From Pseudothauera nasutitermitis (GTDB taxonomy: Bacteria; Pseudomonadota; Gammaproteobacteria; Burkholderiales; Rhodocyclaceae), in NCBI RefSeq assembly GCF_004801295.1, contig NZ_SSOC01000006.1:310001-374000 (forward strand): 64,000 bases of DNA. Direction: 5' to 3'. Every line of letters starts with the position of its first letter. Position 1 is the first letter of the stretch. Below the pieces are notes generated by a model. That model did not search any database. It worked only from the letters and a program-made list of their open reading frames with translations, and was not told where the DNA came from. The position numbers and the translations under genes were made by a program. Shown here one piece after another: positions 1-8,512 of the stretch.

Positions 1-150
1 GGCGAGCGGGGAAACGAACCAATGCGGGCGGCCGTCGGCATCCACCCGCAGAATCAGGTCGCGGCATCCATCGGGGAGCACCGGCTCCACGCAAGCCGCG
101 CGGACTTCCATTCCCCATGCGCGCAGCAGCACGCCGTCAGGATGGGGCAT
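1..150 (-). CDS. AraC-type regulator, N-terminal fragment (cut by window edge)
   Basis: A minus-strand reading frame opens with ATG at 150-148 and runs off the left edge, giving 50 residues. It starts MPHPDGVLLRAW and contains PDGCRDLIL, which resembles the N-terminal DUF6597-type domain of some AraC-family regulators, where a proline-aspartate-glycine-cysteine-x-aspartate motif is typical. The start overlaps the end of the upstream cupin gene by 14 bases, so the two are probably cotranscribed. The helix-turn-helix part would lie outside the window, so the assignment rests on one short motif. Confidence 0.45.
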   Translation of the reverse strand, partial: MPHPDGVLLRAWGMEVRAACVEPVLPDGCRDLILRVDADGRPHWFVSPLA

Positions 151-472
151 GGCAGTGCACCGCCAGCCACACCGTGGCCGGGCCGGTGGCCTCGACGCGG
201 TGGCGCAGGCGGGCGGGGATGCGCACCCAGTCTCCGGGGGCAAGATCGAGCGCGCGGCCATCGTCGAAGGCCAGCCGGGCGCTGCCCTGCGCCAGCATCA
301 CCCATTCGTCGTCGGCCTGTTCGTACCAGAACCCCGGCGGGCTGGCGTGGCAGTGGGAAACGATGCGCTCGATGCGGCAGTGCGGGGTTTCCAGCAGGGT
401 TTCGAAGGCTTCCTCGTCGCCGGGCGGCGGCAGGGCGGCGAGCAGGTTGCCGAAGGCCGGCGGGGCGTTCAT
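137..472 (-). CDS. Small cupin-domain protein
   Basis: A 111-residue single-cupin protein. The second half shows the usual cupin pattern: WVMLAQGSARLAF, then an LAPGDWVRIPARLRHRVE strand-turn-strand. This resembles the PGD...P....H second cupin motif with a histidine metal ligand. The first motif is degenerate (CHASPPGFWYEQADDEWV), so metal binding is uncertain. Its ATG lies one base after the ybaK stop, and its stop overlaps the start of the AraC-like gene. It is therefore the middle gene of a tightly coupled minus-strand operon. Small cupins of this type are often sensors or sugar/oxalate-type enzymes; no substrate can be assigned. Confidence 0.85.
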   Translation of the reverse strand: MNAPPAFGNLLAALPPPGDEEAFETLLETPHCRIERIVSHCHASPPGFWYEQADDEWVMLAQGSARLAFDDGRALDLAPGDWVRIPARLRHRVEATGPATVWLAVHCHAPS

Positions 473-473
473 C

Positions 474-977
474 TCAATCGGCCTGGCGCACGTCGACCAC
501 GCGGATGCCCGGAATGCGGTGCAGGTCGTCGGCGGACAGGCGGAACACCGCGTTGGGCGTGCCGGCCGCCGCCCAGATCGGCTCCAGCGCCCACAGCGCG
601 CGGTCGACCAGTACGGTCACTTCGCCCGCGTGGCCGACCGGGGCCACGCCGCCGATGGCGAAGCCGGTGCGCTGGCGGACGAAATCCGCGTCGGCACGGC
701 CGACCTTCTCGCCCAGCTCGGCTGCCAGCCTCTTCTCGTCGATGCGGTCCGCGCCGCTGGCGATCACCACGATGCAGGCGTCGCTGGCCTTGCCGCGAAA
801 CACCACCGACTTGGCGATCTGCTCGATCCCGCAGCCGATGGCCGCGGCGGCTTCCGCGCTGCTGCGCGTGGGCATGGCGAATTCGACGATGTCGGTGGGC
901 ATGCCCAGCGCGCGCAAGGCGTTTTCCACGCGGATGCGCGAGGCGGAGACGGGCGGGGTGGCGGTTTCTGCGCTCAT
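474..977 (-). CDS. YbaK/ProX-type aminoacyl-tRNA deacylase
   Basis: A 167-residue protein of the YbaK/EbsC family, cytoplasmic editing enzymes that hydrolyse mischarged tRNA (Cys-tRNAPro, Ala-tRNAPro and related). The domain covers about residues 30-160. The conserved lysine is in IAKSVVF (Lys56), and the glycine-rich GGVAPVGH segment near residue 112 is the family signature. Length matches free-standing family members. No ProRS is nearby, so which tRNA is edited cannot be told from context. The gene heads the cupin/AraC operon and is divergent from the binding-protein gene at 1164, with about 185 bases between them. Confidence 0.9.
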   Translation of the reverse strand: MSAETATPPVSASRIRVENALRALGMPTDIVEFAMPTRSSAEAAAAIGCGIEQIAKSVVFRGKASDACIVVIASGADRIDEKRLAAELGEKVGRADADFVRQRTGFAIGGVAPVGHAGEVTVLVDRALWALEPIWAAAGTPNAVFRLSADDLHRIPGIRVVDVRQAD

Positions 978-1163
978 GAGGGGGCCTGGAGAGAGACGGT
1001 CGGCATCGGTACCGCGGCCGGAGCCGGCAGTCTAGAAGAACCCGGCGTCGCGTCAAGGCATGGGTTGGCCGCGACGCCGGCGCGCGGCATTCCCACGGCG
1101 CCCGGCAATGCCGATAATGGCCCGCCGTCCGTCCCCTGCGTCCACCCGAGGAGAATCCCCGCC

Positions 1164-2303
1164 ATGAAGTCCGTCACCGCCGCGCTGGCCGGCATTGTCC
1201 TGCTCCATGCCGTCTGCGTACACGCCGAAGCGCCGGTCACCGTGGGCGTCAGCCTGTCGACGAGCGGCCCGGCGGCGGCGCTGGGGCAGGCGCAGCGTGC
1301 CGTGATCGATCTGCTGCCCGGATCCATCGACGGTCGCGCGGTGCGCTACGTGGTGCTGGACGATGCGGCGGACCCCTTGCTCGCCACGGCCAACTTCGCC
1401 CGTCTGGCGGGCGCCGAGCGTGCCGACGTGGTGATCGGTTCGACCACCGTGCCGGCCTCGCGGGCGATGAGCGTCGAGGCCGCCGCGCGTGCCACGCCGC
1501 TGATCGCCCCGGCCGCCGCCGAGGCGCCGGATGGCACCCGCCGCTGGGTGTTCCGCACCGTGCAGGACGATGCGCAGATGGCCACCGCGCTGGTTGCCCA
1601 CATGCTTGACGCGGGCGTGCGCACGGTGGGCTTCATCGGTTTCGCCGATGCCTACGGCGAGGGCTGGCGGGCGCGTTTCGGCGCCATCGCCGAGGCACGC
1701 GGCCTGCGGGTGGTGGCCGACGAGCGCTATGCGCGCCTGGCGGATGAGGTGGACCGGCAGGCCGGCCGTCTGCGCACGGCCGGGCCGGACGCGGTGCTGA
1801 TCGCCGGCGCCGGTTCGCCCGCCATGCTGCCTGCCCGTGCCCTGCGCGCGGGCGGCTATGGCGGGGCGCTCTATTTCACCCCCGGCGTGGCCCAGGCGGA
1901 TTTTCCCCAGACGTGCGGGGCGCCGTGCGCGGGGGCGCTGGCGCCCGCCGGGCCGGCGCTGGTGGCGGAGCAACTGCCCGCCGGGCATCCGGCGCGGGCC
2001 GGCGCGCTGGTTTGGCGGCGGGCCTGGGAGGCCGCGCAGGGCGCGGCCGTGGCGCCGCCGCACGCGGCACACGTCTGGGATGCCGGGGTGTTGCTGCGTG
2101 CGGCGCTGCCGGCGGCCTTGCGCCAGGCCGAACCGGGTGGCGCGGAATTCCGCTCTGCCTTGCGCGAAGCCCTGGAGAACGTGCGCGAGGCGGCCGGCGC
2201 GCATGGCGTATTCACGCTGAGCGCGAACGACCACAGCGGCCTTGATCAGCGCGCGCAGGTGATGGTGCGCGCGGTGGATGGGGTCTGGCGCCTGGAGCCC
2301 TGA
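1164..2303 (+). CDS. Periplasmic branched-chain amino acid-type ABC substrate-binding protein
   Basis: A 379-residue exported protein. The N-terminus is a classical signal peptide (MKSVTAALAGIVLLHAVCVHA, cleavage expected after Ala21-22). The mature part looks like a LivJ/LivK-type type I periplasmic binding fold: VTVGVSLSTSGPAAALG at the start, VVIGSTTVPAS for the first ligand loop, and VGFIGFADAYGEGW for the hinge and second lobe. A purine-rich GAGGAG precedes the ATG at a suitable distance and decides this start over an in-frame ATG far upstream. No permease or ATPase genes are adjacent, so it is either an orphan receptor or works with a transporter encoded elsewhere. The ligand is unknown. 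Confidence 0.85.
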   Translation: MKSVTAALAGIVLLHAVCVHAEAPVTVGVSLSTSGPAAALGQAQRAVIDLLPGSIDGRAVRYVVLDDAADPLLATANFARLAGAERADVVIGSTTVPASRAMSVEAAARATPLIAPAAAEAPDGTRRWVFRTVQDDAQMATALVAHMLDAGVRTVGFIGFADAYGEGWRARFGAIAEARGLRVVADERYARLADEVDRQAGRLRTAGPDAVLIAGAGSPAMLPARALRAGGYGGALYFTPGVAQADFPQTCGAPCAGALAPAGPALVAEQLPAGHPARAGALVWRRAWEAAQGAAVAPPHAAHVWDAGVLLRAALPAALRQAEPGGAEFRSALREALENVREAAGAHGVFTLSANDHSGLDQRAQVMVRAVDGVWRLEP

Positions 2304-2357
2304 GCGCCCTCCGCGCTCTGGGCACAGGGCTCGCACCCACCCGGAGCGCTGCCGCTT

Positions 2358-4415
2358 TCAGCGCGCGGCGGCGGAAGCTTCCGCCTCGTCCGGCAGGCGG
2401 TACAGGCGTTCGCGGTACAGCCAGGCCGGCAGCAGCGAGTGGGCCAGCGCACGGCGTGCGAAGGCTTCGCCGTCGGGCGGCGGTGCATCGCCGGTCACCA
2501 GGCGCTTGCCGCTGCGCTCGTAGCGGCCGAACAGCGGCGGCTGGTCCGGGCGCAGCACCACCACGCGGTCGCCCTCCATCCAGGCGTAGTTCTGCTCGTA
2601 CTGCATCATCGCGCGCCCCGGCACGTCCGCCGCTTCGGCGGACAGGTCGCGGCCGATCATCGGGTGCTCGGTGCGGATGCCCATCAGCGACAGCAGGGTG
2701 ACCGGCAGGTCGACCTGACTGGCCACGGTGCGCAGGCGGCGCGCTTCGATATCGGCGCCGAGGATCAGCCCGGGGATGTGGAAGCGCTCGATGGGCACGG
2801 CGGTGTCGCCGCGCACGCGGATGTCGTGGTCGGCCACCACGAGAAACAGCGTGTCGCGCCAGTAGTCGCTTTGCCGTGCCTTCTCGAAGAAGCGGCCGAG
2901 GGCATGGTCGGCGTACTTCACCGCGTTGTTCTCGGTCGCCTTGTCGCTGTCGTACAGCTCGATGCGCCCGTCGGGGAACTCGAATGGCGCGTGATTCGAC
3001 GAGGTGAACACCAGCGTGAAGAACGGCTTGCCTTCGGCATGGTGGCGGCTGATTTCCGCGTGCGCGCGGTCGAACAGATCCTCGTCGGAGACGCCCCAGC
3101 TGCCCTTGAACCTGGGTGCCGGGTAGTCGTTCTGGTCGACGATGCGGGTGAAGCCGTTGCCCTTGAAGAAGCTGCGCATGTTGTCGAAGTGCGACTCGCC
3201 GCCGTAGATGAACTCGGTGAGGTAGCCCCGGCGGCGCAGCGGCTCGGCCAGCGAGAAGAAGTTTTCCTGTGACAGGGAGAGCTTGACCACGCTTTGCGCC
3301 GGCGTGGGCAGAAAGCCGGCGGTGACCGCCTCGATGCCGCGTACCGAGCGCGTGCCGGTGGCGTACAGCTGTTCGAACCACCAGCCCTGTTCCTTAAGCT
3401 TTTCCAGTTCCGGGGTCACCGGCAGGCCGCCCAGGGATTCGACGAAGGTCGCGCCCAGGCTCTCCTCCAGCACGATCACCAGATTGAGCGGGCGTTCGCG
3501 CGGGCGGGTGGGTTCCAGCAGGGTCAGCGTCGGCAGGGGGCTGCCGGCGGGCGGGCGCTGCAGGCCGCGCGCGGCGAACACGGTGTCGAGGATTTCGTCC
3601 TCGCCCATCCTGCCGTAGATCTCGCTGGAGCCGGACTCGTGCTTGAGGTTGTAGATGGCGTGGGTGACCGACCAGGTGGAATTGAGGATCAGGCTGTTCA
3701 CCATGGTGTCGGTGGTCAGCGCGAACAGCGCCGGGTTGGCCGGGCGGTGGTCGGTGGTCGAGCGGATGGCGAAGGCCGCCAGCAGGAACACGAAGGGCCA
3801 GGACAGCCACAGCTGCCAGTGGCGCCCGCGCCGCGCTTCGCCCAGCCACGGGCGCATCAGCGAGGTGAAGGCCCACGCGGCCACGGCGGTGAACACCAGG
3901 CCGGCGAGCAGATGGACGCGGAAGCCCAGCCACAGCATGGAAAGCACTTCGTTGGGGTACTTCAGGTATTCGACGAACAGGCGGTTCGGGCGCGTGTCGT
4001 ATTCGCCGATGAAGCCCGGGGTGGCCAGTTCCAGGAACACCAGCAGGGTCAGGCCGAAGATGGCCCACGCCCAGGTCAGCCGGCGCCACAGCCGCCAGCC
4101 CGGCGCGGTGGCCAGCACGGGGGCGAGCAGCAGCGGCGGAACGACCAGCAAGCCCACCTGGATCAGGTCGACACGCACGCCCTGCAGCAGCATGCGTCCG
4201 GCGATGCCGGTGGCCGCCACGCGTTCCCACTGCCACAGCATCAGGCCGATGCGCGAGGCGCTCAGCACCAGCAGACCGGCGACCATCATCGCCACCAGCG
4301 GCGCATAGGGTCCGAATGGGCGCAGTGCTGCCCAGAAGCGCTGGAGCAGGGAGGGCGGCGGATCTTGTCGGGCGGAGGACTGGGCGGGTGCGGCGACGAT
4401 GACTGCGGGCGGCAT
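2358..4415 (-). CDS. LTA synthase-like membrane sulfatase
   Basis: A 685-residue protein with about five N-terminal membrane helices and a periplasmic alkaline-phosphatase-fold domain of the LtaS/sulfatase type. Family motifs include LVIVLEESLGATF (metal-binding Glu), LYATGTRSVRGIEA (probable catalytic Thr), YGGESHFDNM, TSSNHAPF and VVADHDIRVRG. Relatives transfer phosphoglycerol or phosphoethanolamine to envelope glycans or lipids. Gram-negatives lack lipoteichoic acid, so a periplasmic glycan or lipid A-type acceptor is more likely. The frame is open up to 4517, but that start would overlap the divergent response-regulator gene. The ATG at 4415 fits the operator layout better. A PmrA-type box lies in the shared promoter region. 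Confidence 0.85.
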   Translation of the reverse strand: MPPAVIVAAPAQSSARQDPPPSLLQRFWAALRPFGPYAPLVAMMVAGLLVLSASRIGLMLWQWERVAATGIAGRMLLQGVRVDLIQVGLLVVPPLLLAPVLATAPGWRLWRRLTWAWAIFGLTLLVFLELATPGFIGEYDTRPNRLFVEYLKYPNEVLSMLWLGFRVHLLAGLVFTAVAAWAFTSLMRPWLGEARRGRHWQLWLSWPFVFLLAAFAIRSTTDHRPANPALFALTTDTMVNSLILNSTWSVTHAIYNLKHESGSSEIYGRMGEDEILDTVFAARGLQRPPAGSPLPTLTLLEPTRPRERPLNLVIVLEESLGATFVESLGGLPVTPELEKLKEQGWWFEQLYATGTRSVRGIEAVTAGFLPTPAQSVVKLSLSQENFFSLAEPLRRRGYLTEFIYGGESHFDNMRSFFKGNGFTRIVDQNDYPAPRFKGSWGVSDEDLFDRAHAEISRHHAEGKPFFTLVFTSSNHAPFEFPDGRIELYDSDKATENNAVKYADHALGRFFEKARQSDYWRDTLFLVVADHDIRVRGDTAVPIERFHIPGLILGADIEARRLRTVASQVDLPVTLLSLMGIRTEHPMIGRDLSAEAADVPGRAMMQYEQNYAWMEGDRVVVLRPDQPPLFGRYERSGKRLVTGDAPPPDGEAFARRALAHSLLPAWLYRERLYRLPDEAEASAAAR

Positions 4416-4458
4416 GGAGGAGCCTGGTGACGAGACGCGCGCAGTGGAGCATGGCAAA

Positions 4459-4475
4459 CTTAAGGCGGGCTTAAG
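4459..4475. promoter_or_regulatory. PmrA/QseB-type operator
   Basis: Two direct CTTAAG hexamers are separated by exactly five bases (CTTAAGGCGGGCTTAAG). This matches the direct-repeat box bound by PmrA/QseB/BasR-class response regulators. It sits in the 100-bp divergent region between the LTA-synthase-like gene and the two-component system, 41 bases before the regulator's ATG. The likely reading is that the downstream regulator controls both itself and the divergent envelope gene. The sequence match is direct; the regulation is inferred. Confidence 0.65.
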
Positions 4476-4515
4476 CCCGGGGATCGGCAAACGTAACGGA
4501 GCATTGCGCGCAGGC

Positions 4516-5199
4516 ATGAGAGTGCTGCTGGTGGAAGACGATGCCGCGCTGGCCGCCGGGGTGCGCGCTGCGCTGCGCCCCGAGGGCTACGCGGTGGACT
4601 GGCTGGACGACGGGCTGGCGGCGCTCGGCGCGCTGCGGGGCGAACCGTACGATGTGGCCGTGCTCGATCTCGGCCTGCCGCGCCTGGATGGCCTGGAAGT
4701 CCTGCGCCGCCTGCGTGCCGCCGGTTCCACCATGCCGGTGCTCGCGCTCACCGCGCGCGACGCCACCGCCGACCGCATTGCCGGGCTGGATGCCGGCGCG
4801 GACGATTACCTGATCAAACCCTTCGACGTCGATGAACTGAAGGCCCGCCTGCGCGCGCTGCTGCGCCGGCGCGACGGGCGTCCGCGTCCACTCATCGAGC
4901 ACCGCGGCGTGCGCCTCGACCCGGCCGCGCAGAGCGTGCATCTGCACGGACAGCCGGTGAGCCTGTCGCGCCGCGAGTTCGCCCTGCTGCACGAACTGCT
5001 CGCCCAGCCCGGCCGTGTGCTGACCCGCGAGCAGCTCGAAGGGCTGGTGTACGGCTGGGGCGAGGAACTGGAGAGCAATGCCGTGGAAGTGCACATCCAC
5101 CATTTGCGGCGCAAGCTGTTCCCCGGACTGATCCGCACGCTGCGCGGCATCGGCTACGCCATCGACAAGGAAGCCGGGCCGGGCGAGGGCGCGCAGTGA
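4516..5199 (+). CDS. OmpR-family response regulator (PmrA/QseB type)
   Basis: A 227-residue OmpR/PhoB-class response regulator. The receiver domain (1-115) has the acidic pocket at Asp8/Asp9, the phospho-acceptor Asp51 in VLDLGLPRLDG, and Lys101 in DYLIKPF. The C-terminal winged helix (about 125-220) carries LSRREFALLHELL and the recognition segment SNAVEVHIHHLRRKL typical of the QseB/PmrA subgroup. The ATG at 4516 (MRVLLVEDD) is the canonical family start. The gene overlaps the histidine-kinase gene by four bases, so the pair is translationally coupled. A PmrA-type box just upstream suggests autoregulation. Confidence 0.95.
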   Translation: MRVLLVEDDAALAAGVRAALRPEGYAVDWLDDGLAALGALRGEPYDVAVLDLGLPRLDGLEVLRRLRAAGSTMPVLALTARDATADRIAGLDAGADDYLIKPFDVDELKARLRALLRRRDGRPRPLIEHRGVRLDPAAQSVHLHGQPVSLSRREFALLHELLAQPGRVLTREQLEGLVYGWGEELESNAVEVHIHHLRRKLFPGLIRTLRGIGYAIDKEAGPGEGAQ

Positions 5200-6584
5200 T
5201 CTCGATCCGCCGCCGCACGCTGGTGCTGGTGCTGGCGTTGTTCGTGTTCAGCAACCTGCTGATCTTCGTGGTCAGCGCGCGCGATGCGACGCATGAGGTG
5301 AAGGAACTGTTCGACGCCCGTCTGGTGCAGGGCGCGCGCCTGCTGCACGGCCTGGTGCGTGCCGATCCGGATTTCGACGAGGCGCGCCGCGCCCGCCTGG
5401 ATGCCGCCTTCGCCGAGGCGCTCGATCAGTACGACGCGGATGACGGACACCGCTACGAGAGCATGTTGAGCTTTCAGGTCTGGCGCGGGGACACCTTGCT
5501 GATGCGCAGCGCCGGCGCCCCCGAGCGCGCGCTGAGCGCCATCGGGCGCGGTTTCGTCGATGCGCACGTCGGCGAGCACATTTGGCGTGTGTATGTGTTG
5601 TATGACAGCGTCCGGGATCTACGGGTGCTGGTAGGAGAACCGGAAGAGGCACGTGATGAGCTGATCAATGCCATCGTCTGGCAGACCCTGATTCCCGATC
5701 TGATCGGCGGACCGCTGCTCGCCGTGCTGATCTGGTCTGCCATCGGCTGGGGGCTGCGTCCGCTCGACCGTATGGCGCGGCTGATCCGCGCGCGCGAACC
5801 GGCCAGCCTGCAGCCGCTGGAACTCAGCCCGCTGCCCGAGGAACTGGCGCCGATGCAGCAGGCGCTGAACCGCCTGCTCGGCGAGGTCGCCCGGCTGCTG
5901 GAAAGCGAACAGCGCTTCCTGGCCGATGCCGCGCACGAATTGCGCACCCCGCTGGCGGTGCTGCGCGTGCATGCGCAGAACGCGCTCGATGCGCCCGATG
6001 CCGAGACACGCGAGGAGGCGCTACGCGAACTGCGCGGCGGCGTCGACCGGATCACCCGTCTGGCCACCCAGTTGCTGACCCTGGCCCGTCTGGAGACGGC
6101 CGGCGGCGGGGCGGCCCGCCAGCCGGTCGATCTGCTCGCCGAAACGCGCCGGGTGCTGGCGGAATTGATGCCGCTGGTGCTCGACGCGCAGGTCGATCTG
6201 GCGCTGGAGGCCGACGAAAGAATGGATTGGCAGGCATGCCTGGAGCCCGGCGCGCTGGACATGCTGGTGCACAATCTGGTCGGCAATGCCGTGCGCCACG
6301 CGGCGCGCGGACAGAACGTGGAAGTGGCGCTGCTGGAGGCCGATGGCGGCGTCGAATTGCGGGTGGCCGATCATGGCCCCGGCGTTTCGGCGGAACTGCG
6401 TACGCGCCTTGCCGAGCGCTTCCTGCGCACGGGCCCGGCGGCGGGGAGCGGGCTGGGCCTGTCCATCGTGCGTAGGGTGGCCGAACGCCACGGCGGAACC
6501 CTGGATTTCGTCGAGACGCCGGGTGGCGGGTTGACCGCGCGGGTGTGCCTGCCGCGCGCCGAAACGCTTGCCGGGAGCCGCTGA
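5196..6584 (+). CDS. Membrane sensor histidine kinase (PmrB/QseC type)
   Basis: A 462-residue two-pass sensor kinase starting at GTG 5196, inside a GTGA overlap with the regulator gene. One membrane helix lies at about residues 8-28 and another near 165-185, with a periplasmic sensor loop of about 135 residues between them. A HAMP linker follows. The phospho-acceptor is His247 in ADAAHELRTPLAVL. The ATPase domain shows the N box (HNLVGNAVRHA), G1 (DHGPGV) and G2 (GSGLGLSIV). QseC/PmrB-class kinases respond to metals, mild acid or cationic peptides; the signal here cannot be read from sequence. It should phosphorylate the adjacent regulator. Confidence 0.95.
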   Translation: MISIRRRTLVLVLALFVFSNLLIFVVSARDATHEVKELFDARLVQGARLLHGLVRADPDFDEARRARLDAAFAEALDQYDADDGHRYESMLSFQVWRGDTLLMRSAGAPERALSAIGRGFVDAHVGEHIWRVYVLYDSVRDLRVLVGEPEEARDELINAIVWQTLIPDLIGGPLLAVLIWSAIGWGLRPLDRMARLIRAREPASLQPLELSPLPEELAPMQQALNRLLGEVARLLESEQRFLADAAHELRTPLAVLRVHAQNALDAPDAETREEALRELRGGVDRITRLATQLLTLARLETAGGGAARQPVDLLAETRRVLAELMPLVLDAQVDLALEADERMDWQACLEPGALDMLVHNLVGNAVRHAARGQNVEVALLEADGGVELRVADHGPGVSAELRTRLAERFLRTGPAAGSGLGLSIVRRVAERHGGTLDFVETPGGGLTARVCLPRAETLAGSR

Positions 6585-6725
6585 CGGGCTGCGCGGCGCG
6601 CACGACCGTTTTCCTTCCGGGGGGTGGATCGTATATGCTCGCCCACTTTTGGTGCGCGTTCATTCCCTGCGCGACCCGGCCCTCGGCGCGCATCGCGCGC
6701 CAATCCTGCGAAAGCGATCCCACTC

Positions 6726-8120
6726 ATGACTCAGCAACCCTCCAGCGTCGGCCACTCCGGTGAGCACGACCACGAACACCTGCGCCGAAATCTCAGCAAC
6801 CGCCACATCCAGCTCATCGCCATCGGCGGAGCCATCGGCACCGGCCTGTTCATGGGTTCAGGCAAGACCATCAGCCTGGCTGGCCCCTCCATCGTGTTCG
6901 TGTACACCATCATCGGGGTGATGCTGTTCTTCGTGATGCGCGCGCTGGGCGAGCTGCTGCTCTCCAATCTGTCCTACAAGTCCTTCATCGATTTCTCCGA
7001 CGACCTGCTCGGCCCCTGGGCGGGCTTCTTCACCGGCTGGACCTACTGGTTCTGCTGGGTGGTGACCGGCATCGCCGACGTCATCGCCATTGCCGCCTAC
7101 ACCCAGTTCTGGTTTCCGGACCTGCCGCAGTGGATTCCGGCGCTGGCCTGCGTGGGTCTGCTGCTGTCGCTCAACCTGCTCACCGTGCGGCTGTTCGGCG
7201 AGGTGGAGTTCTGGTTCGCGATGATCAAGATCGTCGCCATCGTCGCCCTGGTGCTCACCGGCATGGTCATGGTGTTCGGCAGTTTCGTGTCGCCGGCCGG
7301 ACACACCGCCAGCCTGAGCAACCTGTGGAACGACCGGGGCATGTTCCCGCACGGCATGATGGGTTTCTTCGCCGGTTTCCAGATTGCCGTGTTCGCCTTC
7401 GTGGGCATCGAACTGGTGGGTACCACGGCGGCCGAGGCGCGCGACCCGATGCGCACGCTGCCGCGCGCGATCAACTCGATTCCGGTGCGCATCATCGTGT
7501 TCTACGTGCTGGCGCTGATCGCCATCATGGCGGTGACGCCGTGGCGCGAGGTGGTGCCGGGCAAGAGTCCGTTCGTCGAGCTCTTCGTGCTCGCCGGCCT
7601 GCCCGCGGCTGCCGGGGTGATCAACTTCGTGGTGCTGACCTCGGCGGCCTCGTCGGCCAACAGCGGGGTGTTTTCCACCAGCCGCATGCTCTACGGCCTG
7701 TCCCTCAAGGGCGACGCGCCGCCGGCCTTCGGGCGCCTGTCGCGCGCCAGCGTGCCGGCCAATGGCCTGCTGTTCTCCTGCCTGTGCCTGCTCGGCGGCG
7801 TGGTACTGATGTGGGCGGTTCCTGATCTGGTGGAAGCCTTCACGCTGGTCACCACCGTGTCGGCGATCCTGTTCATGTTCGTCTGGTCGCTGATCCTGCT
7901 CTCCTACATCGCCTATCGCCGCAAGCGCGCCGCGCTGCACCAGGCTTCCACCTACAAGATGCCGGGCGGGGTGTTCATGTGCGTGGTCTGCCTGCTCTTT
8001 TTCGCTTTTGTGCTGGTGCTGCTGTCGCTGGAAGCCGATACCCGCCAGGCGCTCCTGGTCAGCCCACTGTGGTTCGCGGCGTTGGCGGTGGGCTACCGGT
8101 TCAGGCGCAAGGCGGCGTGA
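6726..8120 (+). CDS. cycA: Amino acid permease of the CycA/AAT family
   Basis: A 464-residue polytopic APC-superfamily permease with about 12 membrane helices, equal in size to E. coli CycA (D-Ser/D-Ala/Gly transporter). The family signature is NRHIQLIAIGGAIGTGLFMGSG at residues 25-46. Helix 6-8 segments include FQIAVFAFVGIELVGTTAAE, and it ends in a basic RFRRKAA tail. The ATG at 6726 (MTQQPSS) gives a normal cytoplasmic N-terminus; an upstream in-frame ATG adds a tail rich in Cys/Arg that no relative has. The substrate is inferred from overall resemblance and could be another small neutral amino acid. The stop codon lies inside the terminator hairpin. Confidence 0.82.
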   Translation: MTQQPSSVGHSGEHDHEHLRRNLSNRHIQLIAIGGAIGTGLFMGSGKTISLAGPSIVFVYTIIGVMLFFVMRALGELLLSNLSYKSFIDFSDDLLGPWAGFFTGWTYWFCWVVTGIADVIAIAAYTQFWFPDLPQWIPALACVGLLLSLNLLTVRLFGEVEFWFAMIKIVAIVALVLTGMVMVFGSFVSPAGHTASLSNLWNDRGMFPHGMMGFFAGFQIAVFAFVGIELVGTTAAEARDPMRTLPRAINSIPVRIIVFYVLALIAIMAVTPWREVVPGKSPFVELFVLAGLPAAAGVINFVVLTSAASSANSGVFSTSRMLYGLSLKGDAPPAFGRLSRASVPANGLLFSCLCLLGGVVLMWAVPDLVEAFTLVTTVSAILFMFVWSLILLSYIAYRRKRAALHQASTYKMPGGVFMCVVCLLFFAFVLVLLSLEADTRQALLVSPLWFAALAVGYRFRRKAA

Positions 8121-8133
8121 GCGCCGCCTTTCT
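8109..8133 (+). terminator. Intrinsic terminator of the cycA-like gene
   Basis: GGCGGCG (8111-8117), loop TGAG, CGCCGCC (8122-8128), then TTTCT. The loop contains the stop codon of the permease gene, so the hairpin would form right behind the ribosome. Confidence 0.7.
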
Positions 8134-8252
8134 CCGGGTGTAGCCTTTCCCACAAGGGGAGGGAGAAAAACGGCGCGGAAGTCGCCGTTAATTGACAATG
8201 GAATTTTTGTTGATGACGATGGCGTTTCCGCGATCCGAGGCGCCAGTCATGA

Positions 8253-8399
8253 CTGACCCGCCAGCTCATCCGCCGTTTCGGCCCACTCGATGCAGTGACC
8301 ACCGAACGCCTGCAGAAAGCCACCTCGGCTGAACTGGAGCAATGGGCCGACAACATCCTCGACGCGCGTACGCTGGACGAGGTGTTCGGCGAAAGCTGA
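8253..8399 (+). pseudogene. Remnant of a DUF4351 C-terminal domain (Rpn/PD-(D/E)XK nuclease type)
   Basis: Forty-eight codons read LTRQLIRRFGPL...LEQWADNILDARTLDEVFGES and then TGA. This is the DUF4351 C-terminal repeat found at the end of Rpn-type recombination-promoting nuclease/transposase-like proteins: an RQL-RRFG-L start, a LE-W stretch and an LD--LDEVF end. An in-frame TGA lies immediately upstream (8250-8252), there is no start codon, and the catalytic domain is absent. It is best read as the decayed 3' end of such a gene. The gap around it (8134-8456) holds nothing else I can recognise. Confidence 0.6.
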
Positions 8400-8456
8400 G
8401 CGCCGGTCGAGAGAAATCACGACGCCCTGCGCTTGCCCGCGGGAAACAGCACAACA

Positions 8457-8492
8457 AACGGCCCCGGCGGGTTTTCCGTCCGGGGCCGTTGC
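8457..8492 (-). terminator. Intrinsic terminator of the first TonB receptor gene
   Basis: On the minus strand AACGGCCCCGG (8490-8480) pairs with CCGGGGCCGTT (8467-8457) across a 12-base loop, followed by TGTTGTG. It lies 21 bases beyond the receptor stop codon. Confidence 0.75.
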
Positions 8493-8512
8493 GTTTCGAT
8501 TCTGGTGTGCCG

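Noticed and set aside
1053-2336. Long open frame antisense to the periplasmic binding protein gene
   Set aside because: It is a mirror frame produced by strong GC bias, rich in Arg/His/Gly, with no motif. The plus-strand gene has a signal peptide and family motifs.
6858-8198. 446-codon frame antisense to the permease gene
   Set aside because: Composition is His/Gln/Glu-rich and typical of an antisense shadow of membrane-protein codons.
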